Shown: positions 53,622-62,298 of the stretch, one piece after another
Layout: the number at the start of each line of letters is the position of its first letter
How positions within the stretch are numbered: the stretch's first letter is position 1
Assembly (NCBI RefSeq): GCF_005435165.1
Contig: NZ_SGUC01000001.1
Location: 124,001 to 188,000, forward strand
Origin: Halorubrum sp. GN11_10-6_MGM
GTDB lineage: Archaea > Halobacteriota > Halobacteria > Halobacteriales > Haloferacaceae
Direction of reading: 5' to 3'
DNA length: 64,000 nucleotides
The notes under the pieces: generated by a model
What the model saw: the letters and a program-made list of their open reading frames with translations, nothing else
Database searches by the model: none
What the model was told of the DNA's origin: nothing
Program-made: the position numbers and the translations under genes

Positions 53622-54920
53622 TCACGTCGTATCGACCGTCCCGGGGTCGTTCGGTCCGGGCGCGAACCCGTTCTCGTCTGCGTGTTCCACGCGGACTCGG
53701 GTGACGCGCGTCGCGGTCGCCCCGGTGACGGCGAGCGCGACGTCACCGAGCGCGACCCGGTCACCTTCCTGCGGTAGTCTGCCGAGCTGTCGGGTGACGA
53801 GCCCCGCGACGGTCTCGGCGCCCGCGTCCGCGGGCAGCGAGAGCCCGAGCGTCTCGTTGAGGTGCGAGACGGTCGTCCAGCCGCGGACGACCGCGGCGTC
53901 GGGGGCGACGACGTCGACCGCGTCCGTCTCCCACCGACCGACAAGCTCGCCGACCACCTCCTCGAAGAGGTCCTCCAGCGTCGCGACCCCGACGACCGCG
54001 CCGTGTTCGTCGACGACGACGACCATCCGGGTCTCGCTCGCGCGCATCTCCGCGAACAGCTCGTCGAGCGGCTTCGTCTCGGGGACGAACGTCGGCTCGC
54101 TGAGCGCGCTCTCGAGGGCCGCGCCGGTCTCGTCGGCGCGGATCGCGTCGCGCACGTCGACGATCCCGACCACGTCGTCGCGGTTCTCGCCGTAGACGGG
54201 CATCCGGGTGACGCCCTCGCTCGCGGCCCGCGAGAGGGCGTCCGCCGGGGTCGCCGTCGCGGGGAGCGCGACCACGTCGGTCCGAGGGACCAGCACCGCG
54301 GCGACGGTCATGGTCTCTAAGTCGAGGACGCCGCGGATCATCGCGCCCTCGTCGGGGTCGAGCGCGCCCGCCGCCTCGCCCGACCGCACGAGGGTCGCGA
54401 TCTCCTCGCGGGTGAGGTACGACTCGATGGCCGACTCGCCGCCGGTCACGCGGTTGACGAGCCCCGAGAGCGCCTCGAACACGTACAGGACGGGGCGGAG
54501 CACCCGCTGGATCGCGACGACGATCCGGGAGACGCGGAGGGCGTGCCGCTCCGCGTTCGCGACCGCGTACGACTTCGGCGCGATCTCGCCGAAGACGATA
54601 ACGAACACCGAGGTGACGAGCGTCGACCCCGTGGCCGCCTCGCCGCCGGAGAACCCGAACCGGACGAACACCGCGGTCGCGACCGACGCGGCGGCGATGT
54701 TGGCGACGTTGTTGCTCACCAGCGCCGTGACGAGGAAGCGGTGCGAGTCGTCGCGCAGCGCCGACAGCGCCCGCGCTCCCGAGACGTCGGTCGCGACGAG
54801 CGAGTCGATCCGATGGGCGGGGACGGAGAACACCGCGAGCTCCGAACTGGAGAAGAAGGCGCTCACCGCGGTCAGCGCGAGGATTGCGCCGACGCCGACG
54901 AACGCGATCGTGAAGTCCAT
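53622..54920 (-). CDS. CNNM/CorC (hemolysin C-like) transporter with CBS pair
   Basis: 432 residues. The N-terminal CNNM (DUF21) domain has about four membrane helices (1-175; FFSSSELAVFSVPAHRIDS, FGEIAPKSYAVANAERHALR). Two CBS domains follow (about 200-325; VPRTDVVALPATATPADAL, GVTRMPVYGENRDDVVGIVDVRD, VVVDEHGAVVGVATLEDLFEEVVG). A CorC/HlyC domain is at the end (345-432). The family is linked to magnesium or sodium transport. The ATG at 54920 is supported by TTTTATA starting 26 nt upstream. Confidence 0.92.
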   Translation of the reverse strand: MDFTIAFVGVGAILALTAVSAFFSSSELAVFSVPAHRIDSLVATDVSGARALSALRDDSHRFLVTALVSNNVANIAAASVATAVFVRFGFSGGEAATGSTLVTSVFVIVFGEIAPKSYAVANAERHALRVSRIVVAIQRVLRPVLYVFEALSGLVNRVTGGESAIESYLTREEIATLVRSGEAAGALDPDEGAMIRGVLDLETMTVAAVLVPRTDVVALPATATPADALSRAASEGVTRMPVYGENRDDVVGIVDVRDAIRADETGAALESALSEPTFVPETKPLDELFAEMRASETRMVVVVDEHGAVVGVATLEDLFEEVVGELVGRWETDAVDVVAPDAAVVRGWTTVSHLNETLGLSLPADAGAETVAGLVTRQLGRLPQEGDRVALGDVALAVTGATATRVTRVRVEHADENGFAPGPNDPGTVDTT

Positions 54921-54938
54921 ACCGCCATTTGCGGCCGG

Positions 54939-54946
54939 GTATAAAA
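54939..54946 (-). promoter_or_regulatory. TATA box of the CNNM gene
   Basis: TTTTATAC on the minus strand starts 26 nt before the ATG. Confidence 0.65.
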
Positions 54947-54966
54947 GGGAGTACCGACGACGACGG

Positions 54967-55027
54967 TATCCACGAACACGGATGTTCCACTGGAAACAGA
55001 GGGGTCGATATCCACGAGAACGGATCT
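54967..55027. repeat. Pair of 19-bp direct repeats in the CNNM-serA divergent promoter region
   Basis: 54967-54985 and 55009-55027 share TATCCACGA followed by ACGGAT with three mismatches. Their starts are 42 bp apart, four helical turns. Candidate operator for one or both divergent genes. Confidence 0.6.
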
Positions 55028-55090
55028 GTGCGGGCGGCAAAACGGCGCGATTCGGAAAGCGTTAACCTCCCGCCGTGGGTCCGTTCCGGC

Positions 55091-56695
55091 ATGAAGGTAC
55101 TCGTCACCGACCCCATCGCGGACGCGGGGTTGGACCGACTCCGAGACGCCGGCCACGAGGTCGTCACCGACTACGAGAGCGAGGGGGAGGCGCTGCTCGA
55201 CGCGGTCGGCGACGCCAACGCGCTGATCGTGCGGTCCGGGACCGACGTGAACGAGGCCGTCTTCGAGGCCGCGAGCGACCTCGTCATCGTCGGCCGCGCC
55301 GGCATCGGCGTCGACAACATCGACATCGAGGCCGCCACCGACCACGGCGTCGTCGTCGCGAACGCGCCCGAGGGCAACGTCCGCGCCGCCGCCGAACACA
55401 CGGTCGCGATGACGTTCGCGGTCGCGCGCTCGATCCCGCAGGCGCACGGGCGCCTCGTCGACGGGGAGTGGGCGAAAGGCGAGTTCCTCGGCACCGAGGT
55501 GAACAACAAGACGCTCACCATCGTCGGCCTCGGCCGCGTCGGCCAAGAGGTCGCCAAGCGCCTCGACTCGCTCGGCATGGATCTGGTCGTCTACGACCCG
55601 TACATCTCCGAGGAGCGCGCCGACCGGATGGGCGCCGAACTCGTCGAGGACCTCCACGACGCGCTCGCGGTCGGCGACTTCGCGACGATCCACACGCCGC
55701 TGCTCCCCGAGACCGAGGGGATGATCGGGGAAGACGAGCTGGCCCAGCTGGAGGGCGGCTACCTGATCAACTGCGCCCGCGGCGGCATCGTCGACGAGGA
55801 CGCGCTCGCCGAGGCGGTCGACGACGGCGTCCTCGCGGGCGCCGCGCTCGACTCCTTCGCCGAGGAGCCGCTTCCGGACGACTCGCCGCTGCTCGACGTC
55901 GAGGAGATCGTCTTGACCCCACACCTCGGCGCCTCGACGGAGGCGGCCCAGGAGAACGTCGCGGTCGACACCGCGGAGGCGGTGCTCGCGGCGTTCGACG
56001 ACGAGCCCGTCCTGACCGCGCTCAACGCGCCCTCCGTCGACGAGAGCGCGTTCCCGCGGATCGAGCCGTACATCGACGTGGCCGAGACCGCCGGGAAGGT
56101 CGCGGCCCAGCTGCTCGACGGCCGGATCACGGAGGTCGAGGCGACCTACGAGGGCGACATCGCCGCCGAGGACGTCGACCTCGTCACGGCGTCGGCGCTG
56201 AAGGGCGTCTTCGAGCCGCTGGAGTGGCAGGTGAACGCGGTGAACGCGCCGCGGCTCGCCGAGGAGCGCGGCATCGAAGTGACCGAGTCGAAGACCCGCC
56301 AGACCGACGACTTCCAGAGCCTCGTCCGCGTCACCGTCCGCAACGGCGACGACGAGATCGCGGTCGAGGGGACGCTGTTCGCGGGCGAGGACGCCCGCAT
56401 CGTCCGGATCGACGGGTTCCGCGTCGACGCCGTCCCGTACGGTCACATGCTCGTCGCGCGCAACACCGACGAGCCGGGCGTCATCGGGCTCATCGGGACC
56501 GTCCTCGGCGACCACGACGTCAACATCGCCGGGATGTTCAACGGCCGCGAGACACAGGGGGGCGAGGCGCTCACCGTCTACAACCTCGACTCGGCCGTCC
56601 CCGACGCCGCGATCGAGGAGCTGCTCGCGGACGACCGGATCGTCGAGATCACCGAGATCACGCTGGACGGCGCCGCCGAGCGCGGCGACGAGTAG
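55091..56695 (+). CDS. serA: D-3-phosphoglycerate dehydrogenase
   Basis: First enzyme of serine synthesis. 534 residues, long form. The N-terminal substrate domain (1-100) leads into the NAD domain with GLGRVGQEVAKRL near residue 148, and catalytic Arg in CARGGIVDEDAL near 235, Glu, and His in TPHLGASTEAAQ near 278. The intervening allosteric domain (about 315-455) is followed by a C-terminal ACT domain (HMLVARNTDEPGVIGLIGTV), which usually binds serine for feedback inhibition. Divergent from CNNM; promoter region contains paired direct repeats. Confidence 0.96.
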   Translation: MKVLVTDPIADAGLDRLRDAGHEVVTDYESEGEALLDAVGDANALIVRSGTDVNEAVFEAASDLVIVGRAGIGVDNIDIEAATDHGVVVANAPEGNVRAAAEHTVAMTFAVARSIPQAHGRLVDGEWAKGEFLGTEVNNKTLTIVGLGRVGQEVAKRLDSLGMDLVVYDPYISEERADRMGAELVEDLHDALAVGDFATIHTPLLPETEGMIGEDELAQLEGGYLINCARGGIVDEDALAEAVDDGVLAGAALDSFAEEPLPDDSPLLDVEEIVLTPHLGASTEAAQENVAVDTAEAVLAAFDDEPVLTALNAPSVDESAFPRIEPYIDVAETAGKVAAQLLDGRITEVEATYEGDIAAEDVDLVTASALKGVFEPLEWQVNAVNAPRLAEERGIEVTESKTRQTDDFQSLVRVTVRNGDDEIAVEGTLFAGEDARIVRIDGFRVDAVPYGHMLVARNTDEPGVIGLIGTVLGDHDVNIAGMFNGRETQGGEALTVYNLDSAVPDAAIEELLADDRIVEITEITLDGAAERGDE

Positions 56696-56806
56696 CCGCG
56701 GTCCCCCCTCTTTCTCTCGCGTCGCGGGCGTGGTGCCCCCAGCCAACGCCGTGAGCGAGGCCTCCGTCCACGTTCCGGGGAGACATGCGTCCGTTCCGGA
56801 GATATG

Positions 56807-56812
56807 TTTATG
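56807..56812 (+). promoter_or_regulatory. TATA box of the MBL-ADH operon
   Basis: TTTATG in an unusually AT-rich patch (56802-56830), starting 32 nt before the ATG at 56839. A second box ATAAATAT (56823-56830) is too close to the start to serve a leaderless transcript. Confidence 0.6.
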
Positions 56813-56838
56813 AACTATTATGATAAATATCGGACGCT

Positions 56839-57645
56839 ATGGTGGAAGCTGAGGTCCACGTCATCGACCGCGGCGGGCTGTACTGCGACATGAACTACAT
56901 GATGGAGGCGAACACCATCGGGAGCCACGACGATCCCAACCCCGACACCGAATACGGAGAGATCCCGGTGTGGAACCTCGTCATCGACCACCCGGAGGCG
57001 ACGATCCTCTGGGACACCGGATCGCACCACGACGCCGCCGACGGCCACTGGCCGGAGGGGCTCGTTCAGGCCTTTTACCCCCACGACGCGAGCGAACACC
57101 GACTCGACGACGATCTCGCGGCCGCGGGCTACTCGCTCGACGACATCGACGCGGTGTTCCAGAGCCACCTCCACCTCGACCACGCCGGCGGCTTAGAGTT
57201 CTTCGCGGGCACCGACACCCCCGTCTACGTCCACGAGGAGGAGCTGAAGTTCGCCTACTACAGCGCGAAGACCGACGAGGGGAGCGCCGCGTACGTCCTC
57301 GACGACTTCGACCACGACCTGAACTGGGAGGTCCTCCACCGCGACCGCGAGGAGCACTTCACCGATCTGGAGTTCGTCCAGTTCCCCGGGCACACCCCCG
57401 GGCTCACTGGGAGCGTGATCCACCTCGACTCCGAGGGCACGGTCGTGTTCACCGGCGATCAGGTGTACATGGACGAGAACTACGAGGCGGGGACGCCGCT
57501 CGGCGGGCCCCTCGTGTGGGGGAAGACGGAGTGGGCCGAGAGCGTGAACCGGATCCGCGAGCTGGAGCGCCGCCACGACGCCGAGGTCGTGTTCGGCCAC
57601 GACCCCGACCAGTTCGAGGCGATCCAGCCGGGGTGGGGAGTGTGA
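56839..57645 (+). CDS. MBL-fold hydrolase, N-acyl homoserine lactonase (AiiA)-like
   Basis: 268-residue metallo-beta-lactamase-fold enzyme. The dinuclear zinc motif is SHLHLDHAGG near residue 114. Further metal ligands are in FPGHTPGLTGS near 182, FTGDQVYMDENYE near 203 and FGHDPDQF near 255. AiiA-like lactonases open lactone rings of acyl homoserine lactones or gamma-lactones. The four-base overlap with the downstream iron alcohol dehydrogenase suggests a shared pathway. Acyl homoserine lactone quenching is not shown by the sequence; a metabolic lactone is at least as likely. Confidence 0.88.
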   Translation: MVEAEVHVIDRGGLYCDMNYMMEANTIGSHDDPNPDTEYGEIPVWNLVIDHPEATILWDTGSHHDAADGHWPEGLVQAFYPHDASEHRLDDDLAAAGYSLDDIDAVFQSHLHLDHAGGLEFFAGTDTPVYVHEEELKFAYYSAKTDEGSAAYVLDDFDHDLNWEVLHRDREEHFTDLEFVQFPGHTPGLTGSVIHLDSEGTVVFTGDQVYMDENYEAGTPLGGPLVWGKTEWAESVNRIRELERRHDAEVVFGHDPDQFEAIQPGWGV

Positions 57646-58955
57646 GCTACGAGCGCTCCGTCTCCGCCGAGCCGCACGAGCTCTCACCCGAGACCGTCTG
57701 GGAGGTCCGGATGCCGGCGGTCCGCGTCGGCGCGGGCGCCGCGGACGAACTCGGCTACCAGCTCGGTCAGCTCGGGCTCTCCGGCGACGAGCGCGGGCTG
57801 ATCGTCACCGATTCGGACCTCGTCTCGCTCGGCCACGTCGACCGCGTCGCGGACGAACTGGCGGCGGACGGCCTCGACGTCGACGTGTACGACGGCGTCG
57901 AGCGCGAGCCGAGCGTCGAGGCCGTCGGCGAGTGCATCGCGTTCGTCCGCGAGGAGATGGGCGACGACGGGTACGACTTCTACCTGGGACTGGGCGGCGG
58001 CAGCTGCATGGACACCGCGAAGGCGACCCGGGCCGTCATCGCGAACGGCGGCGACGTGCTCGATTACGTGGCCGCGCCGACGGGCGCGGGCGAGGATCTC
58101 ACCGAATCCGGCGCGCCGCTGATCCTGCTCCCGACGACCGCGGGCACGGGGTCGGAGATCTCGCCGGTGGCGATCCTCTCGGTGCCGGAGAAGAACATCA
58201 AGGAGGGGATCTCCAGCCCGCACGTCCGCGCCGACGCCGCGGTGCTCGACCCGACGCTCACCACGACGCTGCCGCCGGACCTCACGGCGAAGACCGCGAT
58301 GGACGCGCTCGGCCACGCCATCGAGGGGTACACCACCCACCGCTACGACGACCTGCTCCGCCCCGAGGACCCCGCTGACCGCCCCGTGTACGCCGGCCGC
58401 ACCGGCTTCACGGAGATGTTCAGCGAGAAGGCGATCGACCTGCTCTCCTCGAACGTGCGCCGCGTCGTCAACAACGGCGACGACATCGAGGCGCGCGGCG
58501 CGATGCTGAAGGGGGCGCTGTTCGGCGCAATCGCCGGGCTCACTGCCGGCGCGAGCCTCGCGCACGCGATGGCGTACCCCGTCGGCAACAACTATCACAC
58601 GTATCACGGGGAGACGATCGCCGCGCTCACGCCCGCGAGCACCCTCGGCTACAACGTCGCCAGCGACCCGCCGCGGTTCGCGAAGGTGGCGGAGATGCTC
58701 GGCGCCGACACCTCGGGAATGAGTACGCGGGAGGCCGCCGACGAGGCCCGCGAGGAGTTCGTGCGGCTCCAGCGCGACCTCAACGTGCTCCCGAGCGGAC
58801 TCAACGAACTGGCCGGGATCGGCGTCGACGACACCGGCGCGCTCGCCGAGAGCACCGTCGAGAGCCAGCAGCGACTCCTCCGGTGTAACCCGCGGCCCGT
58901 GAGGAAGGAGGACGTCGAGGAGGTGTTCCAAGACGCGCTGTACAACTGGGAGTAG
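57642..58955 (+). CDS. Iron-containing alcohol dehydrogenase, hydroxyacid-oxoacid transhydrogenase (ADHFE1)-like
   Basis: 437-residue group III (iron) alcohol dehydrogenase. The nucleotide loop is LGLGGGSCMDTAK near residue 113. Metal ligands are Asp in DPTLTTTLP and His in MDALGHAIEGY, SLAHAMAYPVG and NYHTYHGETIA. The AHAMAYPVGNNYHTYHG block closely matches hydroxyacid-oxoacid transhydrogenase, which oxidises 4-hydroxybutyrate using 2-oxoglutarate. GTG start at 57642 overlaps the MBL stop (GTGA), so translation is coupled. A C-terminal region (about 380-437) completes the helical domain. Confidence 0.9.
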   Translation: MSYERSVSAEPHELSPETVWEVRMPAVRVGAGAADELGYQLGQLGLSGDERGLIVTDSDLVSLGHVDRVADELAADGLDVDVYDGVEREPSVEAVGECIAFVREEMGDDGYDFYLGLGGGSCMDTAKATRAVIANGGDVLDYVAAPTGAGEDLTESGAPLILLPTTAGTGSEISPVAILSVPEKNIKEGISSPHVRADAAVLDPTLTTTLPPDLTAKTAMDALGHAIEGYTTHRYDDLLRPEDPADRPVYAGRTGFTEMFSEKAIDLLSSNVRRVVNNGDDIEARGAMLKGALFGAIAGLTAGASLAHAMAYPVGNNYHTYHGETIAALTPASTLGYNVASDPPRFAKVAEMLGADTSGMSTREAADEAREEFVRLQRDLNVLPSGLNELAGIGVDDTGALAESTVESQQRLLRCNPRPVRKEDVEEVFQDALYNWE

Positions 58956-58980
58956 CGGGGTCGTTTCCCCCCCAGCGGCG

Positions 58981-59382
58981 TCAGTAGCTCGCGACCGGGA
59001 CGAACGGCTCGAAGTCGTCGACGTTGCGGGTGACGACGGTCATCCCTTCGGCGTCGGCGACGCCGGCGATGAGCAGGTCCGCGGCGGCGGCGTCGACGGC
59101 TCGCCTCGTGTGGTCGTCGGAGCGGTACAGCTCCGCCTCGAACGCGCTCGCCGCGAGCGCGTGTTCCCGCCCGATCGGGACCACGTCGAGCCACGCGAAC
59201 GCCGCCGCGAGCCGCTCCGGATCGAACGAGTCGTCGAGCCGTCGGCCGACCGCGACCTCCTTGTAGTTCATCGCCGTCGTCGCGAACTCGGCTTCCTCGT
59301 GGCCTTCGAGGAACCGTCGAACGTCGTCGGTGCCGCCCAAGTAATCGATCAGAAACGTGGTGTCGAGCAGATACCGAGTCAC
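58981..59382 (-). CDS. vapC: PIN-domain toxin, VapC family
   Basis: 133-residue PIN ribonuclease. Acidic active-site residues are visible: LLDTTFLIDYL at the N-terminus, Glu in NYKEVAVG near residue 41, Asp in DAAAADLLIAG near residue 100 and the C-terminal TRNVDDFEPF. VapC toxins cut tRNA or rRNA. GTG start overlaps the end of the antitoxin gene by 4 bp. The pair forms a type II toxin-antitoxin module. Confidence 0.9.
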   Translation of the reverse strand: MTRYLLDTTFLIDYLGGTDDVRRFLEGHEEAEFATTAMNYKEVAVGRRLDDSFDPERLAAAFAWLDVVPIGREHALAASAFEAELYRSDDHTRRAVDAAAADLLIAGVADAEGMTVVTRNVDDFEPFVPVASY

Positions 59383-59717
59383 GCCGACCCTCCGGCGTCG
59401 TCGCTCGCATCATCGGCGTCGGCGGCGTCAGAGCCGTCATCTGGCCGCTCCTCGTCGCCGGAGGCGCCCGCCAGCCGGTCGATCGCCGCGGCCTGTCGGT
59501 CGCGCGCGGACTCGTCGAACCCCCCTCGCGACGCGGCCGCGGCCTCGCGGAGCGACTCGGCCGCCTCGCTCGACAGCGACCCGAAGCCGTCGCGCCAGTC
59601 GCCCTCGCTCTCGTCGATCAGCCGGTCGATGAGGTCGGTGAAGCTCTCGTCGTCGCGCTTCCGAGCGCGGAGCCGCTCGTACACCTCCTCGCGGACGCCG
59701 ATCGTCTTGGTGGGCAT
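59379..59717 (-). CDS. vapB: VapB-type antitoxin
   Basis: 112 residues. The N-terminal 35 residues (PTKTIGVREEVYERLRARKR, then DDESFTDLIDRLI) form a ribbon-helix-helix-like DNA-binding and dimerisation unit. The rest is helical and acidic, ending in an Asp/Ala-rich tail expected to wrap the toxin. First gene of the operon. The promoter has a TATA box 33 nt upstream and a perfect 12-bp tandem repeat between box and start, a likely autoregulatory operator. Confidence 0.87.
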   Translation of the reverse strand: MPTKTIGVREEVYERLRARKRDDESFTDLIDRLIDESEGDWRDGFGSLSSEAAESLREAAAASRGGFDESARDRQAAAIDRLAGASGDEERPDDGSDAADADDASDDAGGSA

Positions 59718-59720
59718 CTC

Positions 59721-59744
59721 GTGTTTGTGTATGTGTTTGTGTAT
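59721..59744. promoter_or_regulatory. 12-bp perfect tandem repeat, candidate vapB operator
   Basis: GTGTTTGTGTAT occurs twice in direct succession, between the TATA box (59743-59750, minus strand) and the antitoxin ATG. Ribbon-helix-helix antitoxins typically bind short direct or inverted repeats here. Confidence 0.7.
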
Positions 59745-59750
59745 ATAAAA
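59743..59750 (-). promoter_or_regulatory. TATA box of the vapBC operon
   Basis: TTTTATAT on the minus strand starts 33 nt before the vapB ATG. Confidence 0.7.
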
Positions 59751-59812
59751 CGTGACGGCGACGAGCGGACGAAGGGAAGCGCGAGCGGAGGAACGCGTGC
59801 CGCGACGGGCGA

Positions 59813-61096
59813 TCAGTCCCGCAGATGCTCGACCACGGCGTCAACGTCGTTCGGGACCGGCTCGGGGTCGCCGCCCGCCTCGTAGGCGGCGTCGGGGTCT
59901 TTTAACAGGTGTCCGGTGGTCAGGCAGACGACCCGCTCGTCGTCGTCGACGACACCCGAGCGCCGGAGCTTCTTCAGGCCCGCGAGGCTCGCGGCGGAGG
60001 CGGGCTCGACGCCGACCCCCTCGGCGGCGAGGTGGCGCTGCGCGGCGGTGATCTCCGAGTCGCTCACGGCGACCGCGGTGCCGTCGGTGTTCCGAATGCC
60101 GGGGATCGCCTTCGGCGCGTTGACGGGGTTGCCGATGCGGATCGCGGTCGCGCGCGTCTCGACCTCCTCCCAGCGCCGGACCTCGTCGTTCCCCTCCTCG
60201 ATCGCCTCGACCATCGGGGCGGCGCCCTCGGCCTGAACGCCGGTGAGCTTGGGCACCTCGTCGACGTCGAGCGCGCCCGACTGGACGAGCTCGCGGAACC
60301 CCTTGTACAGCGCCGAGGTGTTGCCCGCGTTGCCGACGGGGAGGACGATCCGGTCGGGGAAGGCGCCGTAGTCGGCGTGGAACTCCTCTAGGATCTCGAA
60401 GCCGATCGTCTTCTGTCCCTCCAGACGGAACGGGTTCAGCGAGTTGAGCAGGTACGCCTCGCCGCGGGCGGCCAGCTCCTGAACGATGTCGAGACAGGCG
60501 TCGAAGTTGCCGTCGACTTCGAGGATGCGGGCGCCGTGGAGGCTCGCCTGCGCGACCTTCCCGGCGGCGACCTTCCCGGCCGGAAGGAGGACGAGCGTCT
60601 GCATGTCGCCGCGGCCGCCGTACGCGGCGAGCGCGGCCGAGGTGTTGCCCGTCGAGGCGCACGCGAGCGCGTCGACGCCCAGCTCCTTCGCGACGCGCAC
60701 GCCGACGGTCATCCCGCGGTCCTTGAACGAGCCGGTGGGGTTCATCCCCTCGTGTTTGATCCGGAGCGCGTCGACGCCGACCGACTCCTCGATGCGCGGG
60801 ACGCGGTGGAGCGGGGTGTCGCCCTCGGGGAGCGTCACGCCGAGGTCGAACGGGAGCGCCTCGCGGTAGCGCCAGACGCCGCGCTCGGGCCCGTCGGAGG
60901 GCGCGCCCGCGCCGAACTCGTCGAACGTCGGCGGGTCGGCGTACCGGACTTCGAGCAGGCCGTCGCACTCGTCGCAGGTGTACCGGACGTCCTCGAAGGG
61001 GGCGAACGTCTCGTCGCACGCGATACACGCGAGCCACGTCCCGTCGGCGGCGCAGTCGGGCGCCGTCGGGGCCGGGGCGTCGATGGCGAGATCCAT
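59813..61096 (-). CDS. thrC: Threonine synthase
   Basis: 427-residue PLP enzyme that converts O-phosphohomoserine to threonine. An N-terminal zinc-like motif (CIACDETF, YTCDECDG) is followed by the PLP lysine in NPTGSFKDRGMT near residue 118, the STGNTSAALAAYGG loop near residue 144 and the phosphate loop PVGNAGNTSALYKG near residue 252. The C-terminus has VGVEPASAASLAGLKKL. CTTAAG lies about 31 nt before the ATG. Single gene; no thrA or thrB adjoin it. Confidence 0.95.
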   Translation of the reverse strand: MDLAIDAPAPTAPDCAADGTWLACIACDETFAPFEDVRYTCDECDGLLEVRYADPPTFDEFGAGAPSDGPERGVWRYREALPFDLGVTLPEGDTPLHRVPRIEESVGVDALRIKHEGMNPTGSFKDRGMTVGVRVAKELGVDALACASTGNTSAALAAYGGRGDMQTLVLLPAGKVAAGKVAQASLHGARILEVDGNFDACLDIVQELAARGEAYLLNSLNPFRLEGQKTIGFEILEEFHADYGAFPDRIVLPVGNAGNTSALYKGFRELVQSGALDVDEVPKLTGVQAEGAAPMVEAIEEGNDEVRRWEEVETRATAIRIGNPVNAPKAIPGIRNTDGTAVAVSDSEITAAQRHLAAEGVGVEPASAASLAGLKKLRRSGVVDDDERVVCLTTGHLLKDPDAAYEAGGDPEPVPNDVDAVVEHLRD

Positions 61097-61175
61097 TACG
61101 TCGGCGTCGGTGCCGGCGGGGCTTAAGACGGCCGGTCGGAACGGACGTTGCCGGCCGAACCGAACCCGTTCGGCC

Positions 61176-61391
61176 TCAGTCGACGATGATCTCGGAGGTG
61201 TCGTCGCCCTCGTCCCCGCCGGAGCCGAGGCGGTCCTGGTAGCGCTGGATCCAGTCGGCGAAGCAGTCGGGACAGAGCCGCTGGGTGTCGATGTTCGCCC
61301 GATCGACGCTCAGCCGGACGGTGCGCGCGAGCGCGTCCGTCGTGGGGTCGCCGCAGACGTCGCAGGGCTCGGTCGTCGGCGCGTCGCTCAT
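61176..61391 (-). CDS. Small zinc-ribbon protein, function unknown
   Basis: 71 residues with two CxxC pairs, CDVC (10-13) and CPDC (40-43), joined by strands (ARTVRLSVDRANIDTQRL) and followed by a helix (FADWIQRYQDRLG) and an acidic tail. Typical haloarchaeal micro-zinc protein; some members of this size class act in biofilm or stress control in Haloferax, but this one is unassigned. A TTTTAAG lies about 30 nt upstream. Confidence 0.75.
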   Translation of the reverse strand: MSDAPTTEPCDVCGDPTTDALARTVRLSVDRANIDTQRLCPDCFADWIQRYQDRLGSGGDEGDDTSEIIVD

Positions 61392-61516
61392 GTCGTACCG
61401 GTCGCGGCGACGGTTCTTAAAAGTACGTCGGGGGCTGCGGGCGATTCTCTGCCGGACGCCGGGGGTGATTCCGCGCCGGACGCCGGGGGCAGTTCGACGC
61501 CGGACGCCGAGGCGGT

Positions 61517-62194
61517 TCAGACCGTGCGGAACGCGCGGTCGCCGGCGTCGCCGAGGCCGGGGACGATGAACCCGTCGTCGTCGAGGCGGTCGTCGATGGC
61601 GACCGTCAGCAGGTCCGCCTCCGGGACCGCCTCGCTCACGCGGACGAGACCGGCGGGCGCGGAGACCGCAGAGAGGACGAACAGGTCCTCGAAATCGTCG
61701 GCCTCGTCGAGGACGTGGTCGAGGACGGCGACCATCGTCGAGCCCGTCGCGAGCATCGGGTCCGCGACGATGACGGTGTCGTCGGGGCGGATTTCGGGCA
61801 GCTTCACGTAGTCGATGGTGATCGGGAACTCGCCGTCCGCGGTCATTCCGGCCGCCTCGTCGCGGCCGGCGGAGATGACGCCCTGCTTCGCGCGGGGGAA
61901 GGCTTTGAGGAGTCCCTCGACGAACGGGGTGGCGGCGCGGAGGACGTTGATTATCACGACGTCGTCGAGGCCCTTCACGCGCTCGCCGGTGGTCTCCGCG
62001 AGAGGGGTCTCGACGGGGACGTACTCGGTGTCCATCGCGCCGTCGATGATCTCGTAGCCGCAGATGCGGCCGAGCTTCACCAGCCCCTTCCGGAACGCGA
62101 CCTGCTCCGTCTCGACGTCGCGCAGCCGCGAGAGGGTGTCCGTCGCCAGCGCGTGGGTGATGAGGTACGCGTCGTCCCGGTCTTCGATCGTCAT
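61517..62194 (-). CDS. upp: Uracil phosphoribosyltransferase
   Basis: Pyrimidine salvage enzyme making UMP from uracil and PRPP. 225 residues. The PRPP loop is [14 protein letters not shown] near residue 140, and the uracil-binding C-terminus is [17 protein letters not shown]. Conserved [15 protein letters not shown] occurs near residue 85. The start ATG is supported by TTTTAAGG starting 32 nt upstream. Confidence 0.96.
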   Translation of the reverse strand: MTIEDRDDAYLITHALATDTLSRLRDVETEQVAFRKGLVKLGRICGYEIIDGAMDTEYVPVETPLAETTGERVKGLDDVVIINVLRAATPFVEGLLKAFPRAKQGVISAGRDEAAGMTADGEFPITIDYVKLPEIRPDDTVIVADPMLATGSTMVAVLDHVLDEADDFEDLFVLSAVSAPAGLVRVSEAVPEADLLTVAIDDRLDDDGFIVPGLGDAGDRAFRTV

Positions 62195-62218
62195 TGGCCG
62201 AAATTCCGCTCGGAACGG

Positions 62219-62226
62219 CCTTAAAA
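62219..62226 (-). promoter_or_regulatory. TATA box of upp
   Basis: TTTTAAGG on the minus strand starts 32 nt before the upp ATG. Confidence 0.6.
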
Positions 62227-62298
62227 CGTGGCGGATCGGCCGGTCACGGCCCGGCGCTCGAAGGCGGAGGAGAAGGCGACCCGGGCCCGACGCGAACG

